Assembly (NCBI GenBank): GCA_964464685.1
Contig: CAYXGV010000003.1
Location: 1 to 49,704 of the forward strand
Direction: 5' to 3'
Length of the DNA: 49,704 bases
DNA from: JABIBU01 sp964464685
GTDB taxonomy: Bacteria; Patescibacteriota; Patescibacteriia; Magasanikbacterales; UBA922
In this document: positions 1-8,521 of the stretch, piece after piece
How positions within the stretch are numbered: position 1 is the stretch's first letter
Layout: each line of letters starts with the position of its first letter
Translations under genes and position numbers: made by a program
The notes under the pieces: generated by a model
Database searches by the model: none
The model's input: only the letters and a program-made list of their open reading frames with translations
What the model was told of the DNA's origin: nothing

Positions 1-1521
1 GGATGCGAGCATGATTCGGTCGTGGGTTGTTGTTTGTTGGACACCGACTGCAACGCTGGTCAGGTCTGTGACCTGATTCAGAACGTTTGTGTCGGCTGTC
101 TGGCGGATGCGGACTGCAACGACGGCAATGCCTGTACCACGGACACCTGCACCAGCAATGTGTGTGGGTATACCGCAGTTGTCTGCGACGATGGTCTGTT
201 CTGCAACGGCGCTGAAATCTGCAACACGACCACTGGTTGTGTGGCGGGTACTGCTCCGGAAACGGATGACGGTATTGCCTGCACGGTGGATGCCTGCGAT
301 GAAGGTGCGGACACTGTGACCCACATTCCGGACAACGGATTATGTGGTGACAGCAATGTCTGCAACGGTTCTGAAACCTGCGACCCGGCGACCGGCTGTG
401 TGGCCGGTTTGCCTCTGAATTGTGACGATGGCAATCCCTGCACCGCTGACTCCTGCGACCCGATTACTGGCTGTGTTTTCACGGCTATCATCGGTTGCTG
501 TACAACGGATGTCCAGTGCTTCGCAATCGGCGAAACCTCCTGGGGCTATTCCAGTCCCTGCGTGGTTGATGCTGACTGCCCGGCTCCCGGTCATCTCTGT
601 GTGGAGGGTGTAATGTGTCTGCCAGCGGCGTACGACTTCGGTTGTACGACGTTTGACGACATCTTGGGGAACCCGAGCAATTTGCCGGGGACTTGTGAGA
701 TGTGCGCCGACACCAATGGGGATGGCGAGTGTGCCAACTTCGAATCTTTCTGCCAAGGCGGACTGGACGAGGACGCCGACGGTCTCGTTGATTGCGAGGA
801 TGACGATTGTGACGGTGAGGTTTGTGGTGCGAATATGGTCTGCGAAGGCGGAATATGCGTCGATGACGTTGAGTGTCTTGATGACGTCGATTGCGACGAC
901 ACCAACGTTTGCACCACCGACACTTGTGTAGATGGTGCCTGTGTTTTCACCGCCAACAACAATCCCTGCGATGACGGGGATGCTTGCACTACGGACGACG
1001 AGTGCAAGGACGGTGGTGTCTGCACTGGCGGTCCTGAACTGGATTGCGACGACGACAATGTCTGTACTGCAGACTCCTGTGATCCTGTTGACGGTTGCAT
1101 GTACGAGGATGTCCTCGAATGTTGTCTGACGGACGAGGAATGTGATGACGGCAACGTCTGCACAGATGGAATCTGTGTGGCTCAGCCCACTGGCTTGTGT
1201 AACTCCACCAACTGTATAGTTGGAAACCATTGCGAGGGAAACCTCTGCGTGGTTGACGGCTACGCGGTGTGGTGTTGGGACGACACCCTTCCTTTGGAAG
1301 GTGCGCCCCATTGTCACACTTTCACGGGCACAACTGGGACGTATTGGTCCCCAGCGGTATGGGCCTTCGCGGATTATTCCGCAATTCCGCCTAAGTGTGG
1401 GTCTGCACCTGCGGGAATCACCCCGCCACCGGTGCAGTATCCCGCACCCATTTGTTGTGTATCCGGCGCTGGTGCGTTGGGTATGTGTCAGGGGGGTGCG
1501 GTCTTCCATCCCTACCAGTAG
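1..1521 (+). CDS. Cysteine-rich secreted/surface protein, 5' truncated
   Basis: The frame is open from base 1, so the true start lies upstream of the window; an in-frame GTG at 22 is only an internal candidate. The visible 506 residues consist of repeated cysteine modules of the type CDDGNPCTADSCDP followed by a GC pair, alternating with CNGSETCDPATGC-like units. They recur about eight times before a C-terminal, Trp- and Pro-containing region without modules. Such modules occur in extracellular proteins of myxobacteria, related delta-proteobacteria and some CPR bacteria; no catalytic residue is recognisable. The acidic, disulfide-rich make-up fits an exported protein, but the signal peptide is outside the window. 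Base composition is strikingly GC-rich next to everything from about 1.7 kb on, which suggests lateral acquisition or a strongly different codon regime. Function unknown. Confidence 0.85.
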   Translation, partial: GCEHDSVVGCCLLDTDCNAGQVCDLIQNVCVGCLADADCNDGNACTTDTCTSNVCGYTAVVCDDGLFCNGAEICNTTTGCVAGTAPETDDGIACTVDACDEGADTVTHIPDNGLCGDSNVCNGSETCDPATGCVAGLPLNCDDGNPCTADSCDPITGCVFTAIIGCCTTDVQCFAIGETSWGYSSPCVVDADCPAPGHLCVEGVMCLPAAYDFGCTTFDDILGNPSNLPGTCEMCADTNGDGECANFESFCQGGLDEDADGLVDCEDDDCDGEVCGANMVCEGGICVDDVECLDDVDCDDTNVCTTDTCVDGACVFTANNNPCDDGDACTTDDECKDGGVCTGGPELDCDDDNVCTADSCDPVDGCMYEDVLECCLTDEECDDGNVCTDGICVAQPTGLCNSTNCIVGNHCEGNLCVVDGYAVWCWDDTLPLEGAPHCHTFTGTTGTYWSPAVWAFADYSAIPPKCGSAPAGITPPPVQYPAPICCVSGAGALGMCQGGAVFHPYQ

Positions 1522-1626
1522 GGTATCTGAAGAGATGGGCTAGTACCTCCCATCGACCAAGAAAAGGTACTCGGCCAAGACCTAAAGTAGTGGGTCAAAC
1601 GTCGTAAGCTCTTTTACAAAACTACA

Positions 1627-1680
1627 CACAGGGAGGAGGATGAGAATTTGCTAGTAATTGCATTCTTCCTCCCTCCCTGT
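1627..1680 (+). terminator. Imperfect hairpin downstream of the Cys-rich gene
   Basis: An ACAGGGAGG-type left arm (from 1629) and its near complement ending in CCTCCCTGT (1680) form a purine/pyrimidine-rich stem of about 19 bp with small bulges around a 13-14 nt loop. It is followed by only a short T-poor tract, so it may act as an mRNA 3' stabiliser rather than an intrinsic terminator. It lies about 105 bases after the stop codon. Confidence 0.45.
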
Positions 1681-1726
1681 CATTTACACATTAATTATTA
1701 ATTAGTGTGAAGATAACAGAGTAAAC

Positions 1727-1752
1727 AATCCCGATTTAATCGGGATTTTTTA
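1727..1752 (+). terminator. Intrinsic terminator
   Basis: A perfect 9-bp stem (AATCCCGAT, loop TTA, ATCGGGATT) is followed by a T run. The same CCCGA(C/T)-TTA-(G/A)TCGGG hairpin recurs at 12982, 16056 and 20181, so it is a reused module in this genome. It separates the Cys-rich gene from the toxin-antitoxin-like pair. Confidence 0.8.
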
Positions 1753-1753
1753 G

Positions 1754-1782
1754 TTGATTTTTTTATTAAAATATGCTATAAT
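1754..1782 (+). promoter_or_regulatory. Sigma-70-type promoter, near-leaderless start
   Basis: TTGATT (1754-1759), a 17-bp spacer and TATAAT (1777-1782), with an extended -10 TGC just before it. The expected start of transcription (about 1789) is 2-4 bases before the ATG at 1792, so the first gene would be translated from a practically leaderless message. Confidence 0.65.
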
Positions 1783-1791
1783 ATATTTATT

Positions 1792-2016
1792 ATGACAATA
1801 CCAAAGACAGTAAAAAGATTGTTTTGGGATATTGATTTTAAAACAATTGATTTGAATAAAAATCGTAGTTTTTTTATTACGAGAATTGCTGAAAAAGGTG
1901 GTCTTAGTGATCTGCGTTGGCTGACAAAAGTGTTTAATAAAAAAGAAATAAGTTCTATAGTAGAAAAAAGTCGTAATGTTTCTGCTAAAACTAAAAATTT
2001 TTGGAAAATAATTTAA
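1792..2016 (+). CDS. Small DUF6922-like protein, putative antitoxin partner
   Basis: A 74-residue basic protein with a WDIDF motif near residue 12 and a central FFITRIAEKG segment, followed by LRWLTKVF. This layout is that of the small proteins (DUF6922-like) commonly encoded directly upstream of AbiEii/DUF1814 nucleotidyltransferases. It stops 8 bases before the ATG of such a gene, so the two are co-transcribed from the promoter at 1754. By analogy with AbiE-type pairs it may be the antitoxin or the transcriptional partner; that role is inferred from position. It has no signal peptide or membrane segment and is probably cytoplasmic. Family name recalled, not searched. Confidence 0.65.
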   Translation: MTIPKTVKRLFWDIDFKTIDLNKNRSFFITRIAEKGGLSDLRWLTKVFNKKEISSIVEKSRNVSAKTKNFWKII

Positions 2017-2024
2017 TTTTAAAT

Positions 2025-2654
2025 ATGTATTTAGAAACTTTGGCTCGTGATACTAAAAAACTTTTAGATAAAATAAAAGATCAAAATTGGCTAAAAGATT
2101 TTTATTTAGCCGGTGGTACGGCTTTGGCCTTGTATTTAGGGCACCGTCAATCCATTGACCTAGATTGGTTTACACCAAAATCTTTTAATACTAAAATATT
2201 ATTAAAAAAATTACAGAAAATTGGTCGTTTTGAATTGATTAATGAAGAAGAAAACACTTTAGAAGGATATTTGGATGGCGTTAAATTAAGTTTTATGACC
2301 TATCCTTATGGATTGCTTGATAAAAAAGAAAAGCTATTTGGTCAAGTTTTTTTGGCAAGTAAGTTGGATATTGCTCTTATGAAGTTATCGGCAATTGCTG
2401 GAAGAAATGCCAAAAAAGATTTTATTGATTTATATTATTATTTACAAATTGAACAAACTAATTTATCAAATTTATTTCAACAAACCAGTAAAAAATTTAA
2501 AGGTATTGATTATGATATTATCCACGTTTGTAAATCATTAATTTATTTTAAAGAAGCCGAAGAACAACCTGATCCGAAGATGCTAATAAAAATAACCTGG
2601 CCCAAAGTTAAAGCTTTTTGGCAGGCAGAAGTAAAAAAAATTCTTCAACTATAG
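2025..2654 (+). CDS. AbiEii-type nucleotidyltransferase (putative toxin)
   Basis: 209 residues when started at the ATG at 2025; an in-frame TTG at 2001 would overlap the upstream gene and is less likely. GGTALALYLGHRQSIDLDW (from about residue 29) is the hallmark nucleotide-binding GG(S/T) and metal-binding DxD motif of the DNA polymerase beta-like fold in the AbiEii/DUF1814 family. Members act as toxins of type IV or type VII AbiE-like systems, and characterised relatives transfer nucleotides to RNA such as tRNA acceptor ends. The second conserved part (KLDIALMKLSAIAGRNAKKD) has the Lys and the arginine-containing helix usual in the family. It forms an operon with the 74-residue gene upstream and is followed after 2 bases by a glycan ligase gene, so read-through is possible. 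Confidence 0.8.
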   Translation: MYLETLARDTKKLLDKIKDQNWLKDFYLAGGTALALYLGHRQSIDLDWFTPKSFNTKILLKKLQKIGRFELINEEENTLEGYLDGVKLSFMTYPYGLLDKKEKLFGQVFLASKLDIALMKLSAIAGRNAKKDFIDLYYYLQIEQTNLSNLFQQTSKKFKGIDYDIIHVCKSLIYFKEAEEQPDPKMLIKITWPKVKAFWQAEVKKILQL

Positions 2655-2656
2655 CT

Positions 2657-3970
2657 ATGTTTATTTTTTCCTTATTATTGTTAGTTGTATTATTATTCTT
2701 TTTTTGGCGTCCTATCTGGGGACTTTATTTTTTAGCTGGCACGGTTTTTTTTAGTTCTGGTCTAGTGGTTTATTTTTCCAAATATGAATGGGCAAGAAAT
2801 TCGGCTTGGTTGGCAAATTTAAATGCGCCAATAGTTGATTTTGTTGCTTTGTTTTTGATTTTAATTGTGTTAGTTTTGCTCATTTTTTCAAAAAATATTC
2901 ATTGGTCAGCAATTAAAAAAGTTTTGACAAAACCGATGGTTTTTTATTTTAGTTTTTTAATAGTAGCTGGTTTATCAGCTTTGCTAGCTTATGAAAACAA
3001 TATTGGTGAAAGTGTAAAATATTTTTTACGTTTTTATGTTTTTGTAATGGTTGGTTTTGTATTGGTACCAATTATTATTGTAAAAGATAAAAAAGTTTTA
3101 TTAAATATTTTAAAAATTTGGTTTTGGATCGGAATTATGATAGCTCTTTATGGGTTGTCATCTTTGTTGGTTGTCTCTCAGGCTAGTTGGTTGCGAGTAG
3201 TACCGTATTCGTTGTTTGGATTTGCACCCTTGGGTTATAATCACAATCAGATTGCTGAGGTTTTGGTGGCTATTATCCCAATTGGATTATTTTTATCTTT
3301 TTATCATAATTTGTGGCGACGGTTTTATTTGTGGGGTATGGGGTTGATGGTTTTGGCGGTTTTATTAACTTTTTCTCGGGCTGGTTGGTTGGTTTTATTA
3401 TTTCAATTTGTTTGTTTACTTTATTTTTATGGTGACAAAGTAAAAGTATGGTTAAAAAAACAACGTTGGCTTTTGCCAGCTGGAATAATTTTGTCACTAT
3501 CAGCCATCATTTTGATGGGCATATTTTTATATTCGCCAATTGTAAAAAGTTCCAATTCAGCTAGAATAGAAACCAGCCAAGCCGTTTGGTATTATTTCAA
3601 GCAGGCACCGCTGATTGGTTATGGTCCCGGTATGTATATTAGATTAATTGGTAATACTTGGTTTTTGACCAATGAGTTCGGTGATCCGTTAGAGGCTCAC
3701 GGTATGATTCAAAAAATATTAGCTGAAACTGGTATTTTGGGATTAATTTTGTTAGGTGGTTTTTTCTTTGTAATTTTAAAGACTTTGTGGCACAAAGAAA
3801 AAGAAATGACTAGCTTGTCAGATAAATATTTGTTTGTTGGTTTGTTTTTAGCAGTAGCTGGTGAAATTGTTTTTCAATTATTTAATACCTCATATTTTTC
3901 CGGAGTAATGTGGATGCCGATTGGTATTGCTCTAGCCAGTTTGATAATTTCTGAAAAAGAAAAAATATGA
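2657..3970 (+). CDS. O-antigen ligase/polymerase family membrane protein
   Basis: A 437-residue polytopic membrane protein with about 11-12 hydrophobic segments. I prefer the ATG at 2657, two bases after the preceding stop; an in-frame TTG at 2618 would overlap it. The long periplasmic-type loop holds SSNSARIETSQAVWYYF, then GYGPGMYIRLIG and EAHGMIQKILAETGILGL, the pattern of the Wzy_C/WaaL ligase family (loop His in NEFGDPLEAHG). Such enzymes join lipid-linked glycan to an acceptor or polymerise repeat units outside the membrane. Its stop overlaps the next glycosyltransferase start as ATGA (3967-3970), so the three genes form one operon. Confidence 0.8.
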   Translation: MFIFSLLLLVVLLFFFWRPIWGLYFLAGTVFFSSGLVVYFSKYEWARNSAWLANLNAPIVDFVALFLILIVLVLLIFSKNIHWSAIKKVLTKPMVFYFSFLIVAGLSALLAYENNIGESVKYFLRFYVFVMVGFVLVPIIIVKDKKVLLNILKIWFWIGIMIALYGLSSLLVVSQASWLRVVPYSLFGFAPLGYNHNQIAEVLVAIIPIGLFLSFYHNLWRRFYLWGMGLMVLAVLLTFSRAGWLVLLFQFVCLLYFYGDKVKVWLKKQRWLLPAGIILSLSAIILMGIFLYSPIVKSSNSARIETSQAVWYYFKQAPLIGYGPGMYIRLIGNTWFLTNEFGDPLEAHGMIQKILAETGILGLILLGGFFFVILKTLWHKEKEMTSLSDKYLFVGLFLAVAGEIVFQLFNTSYFSGVMWMPIGIALASLIISEKEKI

Positions 3971-5046
3971 AACATATAGTTCACATTATTCCAACTTTAA
4001 ATTACGGCGGAGCTGAACGTTTGGTGGTAGATTTGGTAAACAATTTTGATAAAGAAAAATATAAATTTTCGATTATTACTTTTTTTGATGAGTTGCCTCT
4101 GGCTAGTGAAATAACAAATAAGAATGTAAAAATTTATGTGGTGCCAAAACGAGGACAAATCAGTTGGCATTTGTTTTCCGATTTAAAAAATAAATTACAA
4201 GAATTGAAACCAGATATAGTCCATACCCATTTATTTGGCGGCGATTTTTGGGGTCGGATTGTTGCCAAAAAATTAAATTTGTCAGTTGTCACTACTGAAC
4301 ATAATTTGAATGTTGATGAAGGTTTGATAAAAAATATTTTGCGTAGATTATTAAAAAATAAAACCGATGTTTTTGTGGCTTGTTCCGATCAAGTAGCCGA
4401 TTATATGCGTCGGGTTTATAAAATAAAAAAGGATATAAAAATTATAAAAAATGGTATTGAACTAGATAAATTTTTGGATTTAGTAGAACCTCAGTTTTTG
4501 ACACCTTTAAATTTGCTTGTTTTGGGACGGCTAACAAAACAAAAAGGCCATGAGATTTTGTTAAAAGCCCTAGCAGGGTTAAAAGATTTGGATTGGAAAT
4601 TGAATACAGTGGGAGAAGGCGAAGAAAAAAATAATTTGACAAATTTGGTAGAGTCGCTAGACTTAGCTGATAAAGTTAATTTTATTGATTTTCAAAAAGA
4701 TGTGAGTAAAATTTTTTATAAGTCAGATTTATTACTTTTGCCATCTTTGTGGGAAGGTCTGGGGGTAGTGGTAATGGAAGCCATGGCGAGTGGTCGTTTG
4801 GTAGTTGGTTCAGAGGTTGGTGGAGTGCCAGAGTTGGTTGAAAACAAAAAAACTGGTTTGCTGATAAAAACAGGCGATGTGGAAGCTTGGAAAAAAGCTT
4901 TGGAATATTGTTTTGAAAATAAACCAAGTTGTGTAGAATTGGCTCAGGCCGGTAGAAAATATGCTAAAAATAATTTTGGTATTGAAAAGACAGTTGTTGA
5001 TTATGGAAAAATTTATTTAAGTTTGCTAGAACAAAATAATATATGA
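3967..5046 (+). CDS. Glycosyltransferase family 4 (GT-B)
   Basis: 359 residues. The N-terminal acceptor domain carries the NYGGAERLVVDLV glycine-rich start and VHTHLFGGD near residue 78. The C-terminal Glycos_transf_1 domain shows GRLTKQKGHEILLKAL near residue 198 and LPSLWEGLGVVVMEAMASG from residue 258, which contains the EX7E catalytic/donor-binding pair of retaining GT4 enzymes. It probably adds a hexose from a nucleotide sugar to a lipid-linked acceptor on the cytoplasmic face. Both ends overlap neighbouring genes by four bases, showing translational coupling. Sugar specificity cannot be read from sequence. Confidence 0.88.
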   Translation: MKHIVHIIPTLNYGGAERLVVDLVNNFDKEKYKFSIITFFDELPLASEITNKNVKIYVVPKRGQISWHLFSDLKNKLQELKPDIVHTHLFGGDFWGRIVAKKLNLSVVTTEHNLNVDEGLIKNILRRLLKNKTDVFVACSDQVADYMRRVYKIKKDIKIIKNGIELDKFLDLVEPQFLTPLNLLVLGRLTKQKGHEILLKALAGLKDLDWKLNTVGEGEEKNNLTNLVESLDLADKVNFIDFQKDVSKIFYKSDLLLLPSLWEGLGVVVMEAMASGRLVVGSEVGGVPELVENKKTGLLIKTGDVEAWKKALEYCFENKPSCVELAQAGRKYAKNNFGIEKTVVDYGKIYLSLLEQNNI

Positions 5047-6104
5047 AAATTTTGTATTTAATCCCACGCTTCACCACTGGTGGGGCAGAAAAAATAGTGT
5101 TGCAGTATGCCCAGCATTTCAAAGATGCTGGTTTTGAGGTAGCCGTGGCGAGTGTAATTGGTGGGGGAGAAATGGTAAAAGATTTTGAGCAGGCGGGGAT
5201 TAAGATTCATGTAAGCCACAATAAAAGTTGGGGAAGTTGGCGAAAGTTAAAAAAGTTTTATAAAAAGTTTTCACCAGATTTGGTCCATTCCCATGTTTTT
5301 AGTGGTGATATGGCATCCTACTTGTTGGTCAGCAAAAAAACTAAATGGATTTCTACCCAACACAATGTTGAATTTAACACCTCATTTTTACGTAAAGTAA
5401 TTTGGAAATATATTTTACAAAAAGCCGACAAGGTAATGGCTGTTTCGGAAAATGTTTTTAATTTTGATAATAAATTTTTTAAGTTAAATAAAAATAAATT
5501 AATTTTGAATAGAAACGGAGTAGAAGTAGAGAAGTGGTTGTCGGTACCAGATAATAATTTTGTCAATGAAAAAATGCAGATTGCGACAATTGGACGACTA
5601 GAAAAACAAAAAGGTCACGTTTATTTAATTCAAGCCTTAGGGCAGTTAAAAAATTATGATTGGCAGTGGCATGTTTATGGTGCTGGATCTTTGGAAAAAA
5701 AATTAAAAAATTTAGCAAAAAAACAGGGGATTGAAAATAAAGTTACTTGGCATGGTGTGGTGGCAGATATGGCGTATGAATATAAAAATATAAATGTAGT
5801 TGTTCAACCGTCGCTGTGGGAAGGTTTGAGCCTAGTGACAATGGAAGCAATGACAGCTGGGCGAGTGGTAATCGGCACACCCTGGGCAGTTGAGACTTTG
5901 CTAGAAAATAAAAAGACCGGTTTAATATTCAAAGAAAAATCTGTTGCCAGTTTGGTTGAAGCAATAAATTATTGTTTTGAAAATAAAGCGAGTCTGTCTG
6001 CTATGGTGCTAGAGGCAAAAAATTATGCCAAAAATAATTTTGCTTTGAAAAAAAATATTTTAGTTTTAGAAAAAATATACAATGAAATATTGACGAGATA
6101 TTGA
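5043..6104 (+). CDS. Glycosyltransferase family 4 (GT-B)
   Basis: 353 residues, paralogous to the gene just upstream: FTTGGAEKIVLQYAQ at the N terminus, HSHVFSGD near residue 82, GRLEKQKGHVYLIQAL near 187 and QPSLWEGLSLVTMEAMTAG near 255, again with the EX7E pair. The two consecutive paralogues likely act in sequence on the same glycan. It is the last gene of the operon that begins with the ligase at 2657; after it comes a 250-bp word-repeat spacer and no clear terminator. Confidence 0.88.
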   Translation: MKILYLIPRFTTGGAEKIVLQYAQHFKDAGFEVAVASVIGGGEMVKDFEQAGIKIHVSHNKSWGSWRKLKKFYKKFSPDLVHSHVFSGDMASYLLVSKKTKWISTQHNVEFNTSFLRKVIWKYILQKADKVMAVSENVFNFDNKFFKLNKNKLILNRNGVEVEKWLSVPDNNFVNEKMQIATIGRLEKQKGHVYLIQALGQLKNYDWQWHVYGAGSLEKKLKNLAKKQGIENKVTWHGVVADMAYEYKNINVVVQPSLWEGLSLVTMEAMTAGRVVIGTPWAVETLLENKKTGLIFKEKSVASLVEAINYCFENKASLSAMVLEAKNYAKNNFALKKNILVLEKIYNEILTRY

Positions 6105-6354
6105 GATATTAAGATATTGGTGAAATATCCATTAAGCAGTAAGCTTATAAGCAGATTAGGCAGAATAAGCAGTGAGTGGTTGATAGTAAGTCGTAAGTTG
6201 TAAGTAAATGGTGATTGGTAATTATTTTAAAATTACAAATTTCAAATTACTTTGTGTCGTGTTACGTGGCTCGTGGCTCGTGTTGGGGGGGGGGGTGGCT
6301 ATCGGCATTCGGGGTTCGGTGTTATCTGCTATCTGTTATTTGTAACTAAGAACT
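6105..6354. repeat. Spacer of short word repeats and an 11-G tract
   Basis: Consecutive low-complexity word arrays: GATATT repeats (6090-6125), AAGCAGT/AAGCAGA repeats (6133-6172), GTAAGT words (6187-6205), a GTGTCGTGTTACGTGG array (6254-6282), eleven G at 6285-6295, GTTATCTGCTATCTGTTAT (6321-6339), then AACTA words running into the start of the next gene. The GTTATCTG array recurs at 8695 and 10209, and the GTCGTG array at 10184 and 13641. No promoter is convincing here. Confidence 0.7.
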
Positions 6355-8346
6355 ATGAACTATAAACTAAAAACTATAGAAAAAATACTCCCTATTCCAA
6401 TTATAGTTTTGGTGTTTTTTGGTTTTTCTGGTGAAACACAGGCGGAAAATAATTTCCCTCGCAAGGCCAATTATTTTTTAAATTGGGAAATTAGCGACTC
6501 ACAGGCAACTGAATTGGCCAAATGGGATTTATTAGTTTTAGATATGGAAACTCAAATAACCAGTTTGCCCCAAATAAAAAAAATAAAAAAAATAAATCCA
6601 GATATAATAATGTTGGCTTATATTACTCCACAGGAAATTAGAAAAGATGCTGGCATTTGTTTTTCACAATTGCGTCGAACCTTGTCCAGTGGTATCAGGC
6701 CCGAGTGGTATTTGCACAATAGTAATGGCCAAAAATTAACTTGGTGGCCGGGTACCTATTTATTAAATATTACTAATAGTGATTGGCAAAAATATCTAGT
6801 TAATTTTGTGACTGATAATTTACTTTCCACTGGTTTGTGGGATGGTGTATATTATGATAATGCTTGGGATTCAATTACTCATTTTGCTGGAACTGATTTG
6901 GATTTTAATAATGACCATAGTATTGATACTAATTTAAATGCGCAATGGGTGGCGGGAATGAAAAAAATTTATAATCAAACCAGACAGTTAGCGGGAGCGA
7001 ATACAATTATTGTTGGTAATGGTACGACGGCGGAATATAATAATGAATTAAATGGCAAAATGTTGGAAAATTTTTTACCAGCTTTTTGGACTTCAACCAT
7101 GAATCGTTACCAGGCGAATTTTTCTAGTGCAAATCCGACAATAAATTTAATCAATGTTAATACTGCCAACTCTGGTTCACAAAATTATCAAGCAGTGCGG
7201 TTTGGTTTGGGTAGTACTTTACTGGAAGATGGTTATTTTTCTTACGATTACGGTGATACCAACCATGGTCAGACTTGGTGGTATGACGAATATGATGTTG
7301 ATCTGGGTACTGCTTTGGGTGATGCCACTTCCAAAAATAATTATGATAATTATCAGCCAGATGTTTGGCAAAGAGATTTTACCAATGGTCTAGCACTGGT
7401 CAATGCTACTAGTCAGACCCAAACGATTAAATTGGGTGGTGATTATGAAAAAATTCATGGTAACCAAGATACTGAAGTGAACGATGGTTCAATCATTAGT
7501 GAAACTATGATTGATGGTTATGATGGTTTGATTTTATTAAAAACTTTATCATCATTAAATGATGTGGTATTTAGAAACGGTGATTTTGTTAGATTTTTTG
7601 ATGTGCTCGGCAATCGAACTCGGAATGGTTTTTTTGTATTTGAAGAAGGTTATAAAGGTGGCGACAAAGTCGCTCACATTGATTTGGATGGCAATGGTAA
7701 ACGTGATTTATTGGTGGTAAATCGTAATCGGATTATGGCGTGGCGCGATGATGGTCAAATTTTTACCAAACTTTATCCCTACACCACCAGCTATCAGGGC
7801 GAATTGCGGGTGGCAGTCGGGGACTTGAATGCTGATGGTTATATGGAAATTTATGTAGCTCCCAGTGCTGGTTATCCAGGCGCGCTAAAAGTTTATACTC
7901 GCCATGGTCGCAAGATGCGCCAAGATCGTTATCCCTTTGGTGAAAATTATACTGGTGGTTTTTATTTGGGGGCTGGAAATGTAATTGGAGATCCTTATGG
8001 TAAAGACCAACTTTTAATTGGATCTGGTAAGGGATTGCAACCAAAAGTTGGTATTTATAATTTTGAATTAGAAAAATTACATGAGTGGTTAGCTTATGAA
8101 TATTGGTTTACTGGTGGTGTGCCGGTGACTGGTGGTGATGTCAATGGCGATGGAGTTGATGAAATAATTGTTGGTGCTGGTCCTGGCAAAAAACCAGTGG
8201 TGAGAATTTTTGATCAAAGTGGTGCACAGCTTTATCCAGAGTTTACCACCTACGATGCCCTCGGCACCCCCGGCCTAGAAGTCATAAGCGCTGATGTTGA
8301 TTTTGATGGGAAGGATGATGTGATAGGATCTTCTTCGGGATTTTAG
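6355..8346 (+). CDS. Secreted glycoside-hydrolase-like protein with FG-GAP repeats
   Basis: 663 residues. A short basic N terminus and hydrophobic stretch (IPIIVLVFFGFSG) end near TQA, giving a likely signal peptide of about 30 residues. Residues 35-400 resemble the putative TIM-barrel glycosidases of the Glyco_hydro-like/GH114 type: LLVLDMETQ, IMLAYITP, and GLWDGVYYDNAWD near residue 161, with acidic residues at expected strand ends. The C-terminal 230 residues carry calcium-type FG-GAP/VCBS blades with DLDGNGKRD (443), DLNADGYME (490), DVNGDGVDE (594) and DVDFDGKDD (647). It may trim or bind extracellular polysaccharide made by the neighbouring operon; substrate unknown. The first codons (MNYKLKT) lie inside an AACTATAAACTA word array that continues from the spacer, so the N terminus looks derived from repeat sequence. 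Confidence 0.7.
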   Translation: MNYKLKTIEKILPIPIIVLVFFGFSGETQAENNFPRKANYFLNWEISDSQATELAKWDLLVLDMETQITSLPQIKKIKKINPDIIMLAYITPQEIRKDAGICFSQLRRTLSSGIRPEWYLHNSNGQKLTWWPGTYLLNITNSDWQKYLVNFVTDNLLSTGLWDGVYYDNAWDSITHFAGTDLDFNNDHSIDTNLNAQWVAGMKKIYNQTRQLAGANTIIVGNGTTAEYNNELNGKMLENFLPAFWTSTMNRYQANFSSANPTINLINVNTANSGSQNYQAVRFGLGSTLLEDGYFSYDYGDTNHGQTWWYDEYDVDLGTALGDATSKNNYDNYQPDVWQRDFTNGLALVNATSQTQTIKLGGDYEKIHGNQDTEVNDGSIISETMIDGYDGLILLKTLSSLNDVVFRNGDFVRFFDVLGNRTRNGFFVFEEGYKGGDKVAHIDLDGNGKRDLLVVNRNRIMAWRDDGQIFTKLYPYTTSYQGELRVAVGDLNADGYMEIYVAPSAGYPGALKVYTRHGRKMRQDRYPFGENYTGGFYLGAGNVIGDPYGKDQLLIGSGKGLQPKVGIYNFELEKLHEWLAYEYWFTGGVPVTGGDVNGDGVDEIIVGAGPGKKPVVRIFDQSGAQLYPEFTTYDALGTPGLEVISADVDFDGKDDVIGSSSGF

Positions 8347-8356
8347 ACAAATAACA

Positions 8357-8400
8357 TTATCCACAGAAAACTTGACAAAATAAGTAAAATCTAGTATATT
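8357..8400 (+). promoter_or_regulatory. Consensus promoter with upstream DnaA-box-like element
   Basis: TTGACA (8372-8377), 17-bp spacer and TATATT (8395-8400). TTATCCACAG (8357-8366) sits 6 bp upstream of the -35. Transcription should begin at about 8407, exactly at the GGTGATAATCCT segment. No coding gene follows within 350 bases, so it most likely drives a small RNA. Confidence 0.75.
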
Positions 8401-8407
8401 TGTATTA

Positions 8408-8493
8408 GGTGATAATCCTTTGCTGTATACACAGTAATCTCGGGTAATCAAACCCCTTATAAAATCCCCAAATCTTGGGGATTTTATATTTTT
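8408..8493 (+). ncRNA. Candidate small RNA of about 85 nt
   Basis: It is bounded by a near-perfect promoter and a strong terminator hairpin. The RNA would start with GGTGATAATCCT (8408-8419), which is perfectly complementary to 8549-8560 in the tRNA-like gene just downstream. It then holds a CTGT/ACAG stem (8423-8434), a GGG/CCC stem near 8441-8455 and the terminator stem. No ORF longer than nine codons is present. I do not recognise a known family. The alternative is that the two 12-mers are terminal inverted repeats of a 153-bp element. Confidence 0.45.
8459..8493 (+). terminator. Strong intrinsic terminator
   Basis: A perfect 13-bp stem (ATAAAATCCCCAA / TTGGGGATTTTAT, 3-base loop) is followed by A and five T. 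It separates the promoter at 8372 from the tRNA-like gene. Confidence 0.8.
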
Positions 8494-8494
8494 G

Positions 8495-8503
8495 TGATAT
8501 AAT
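8495..8503 (+). promoter_or_regulatory. Extended -10 promoter
   Basis: TGATATAAT matches the extended -10 consensus TGnTATAAT. The -35 region at 8475 is only TTGGGG and lies in the terminator stem. Start expected near 8510, twelve bases before the tRNA-like segment. Confidence 0.5.
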
Positions 8504-8521
8504 AGTCCGGCTGAGATCAAG

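Noticed and set aside
340..1509. Long open frame of 389 codons on the minus strand across the cysteine-rich gene
   Set aside because: A shadow caused by high GC and repeated Cys codons; the translated product is Thr/Val/Ala-rich without motifs, while the plus frame has a clear modular protein.
6285..6295. Eleven-G tract as a phase-variable switch
   Set aside because: It lies 60 bases before the next gene's start, outside any recognisable promoter spacer; a sequencing or assembly error is also possible. No basis for a switch.
8509..8520. CTGAGA resembling a TPP riboswitch core
   Set aside because: The remaining conserved THI-box segments are missing and the element precedes a tRNA-like RNA, not a thiamine gene.
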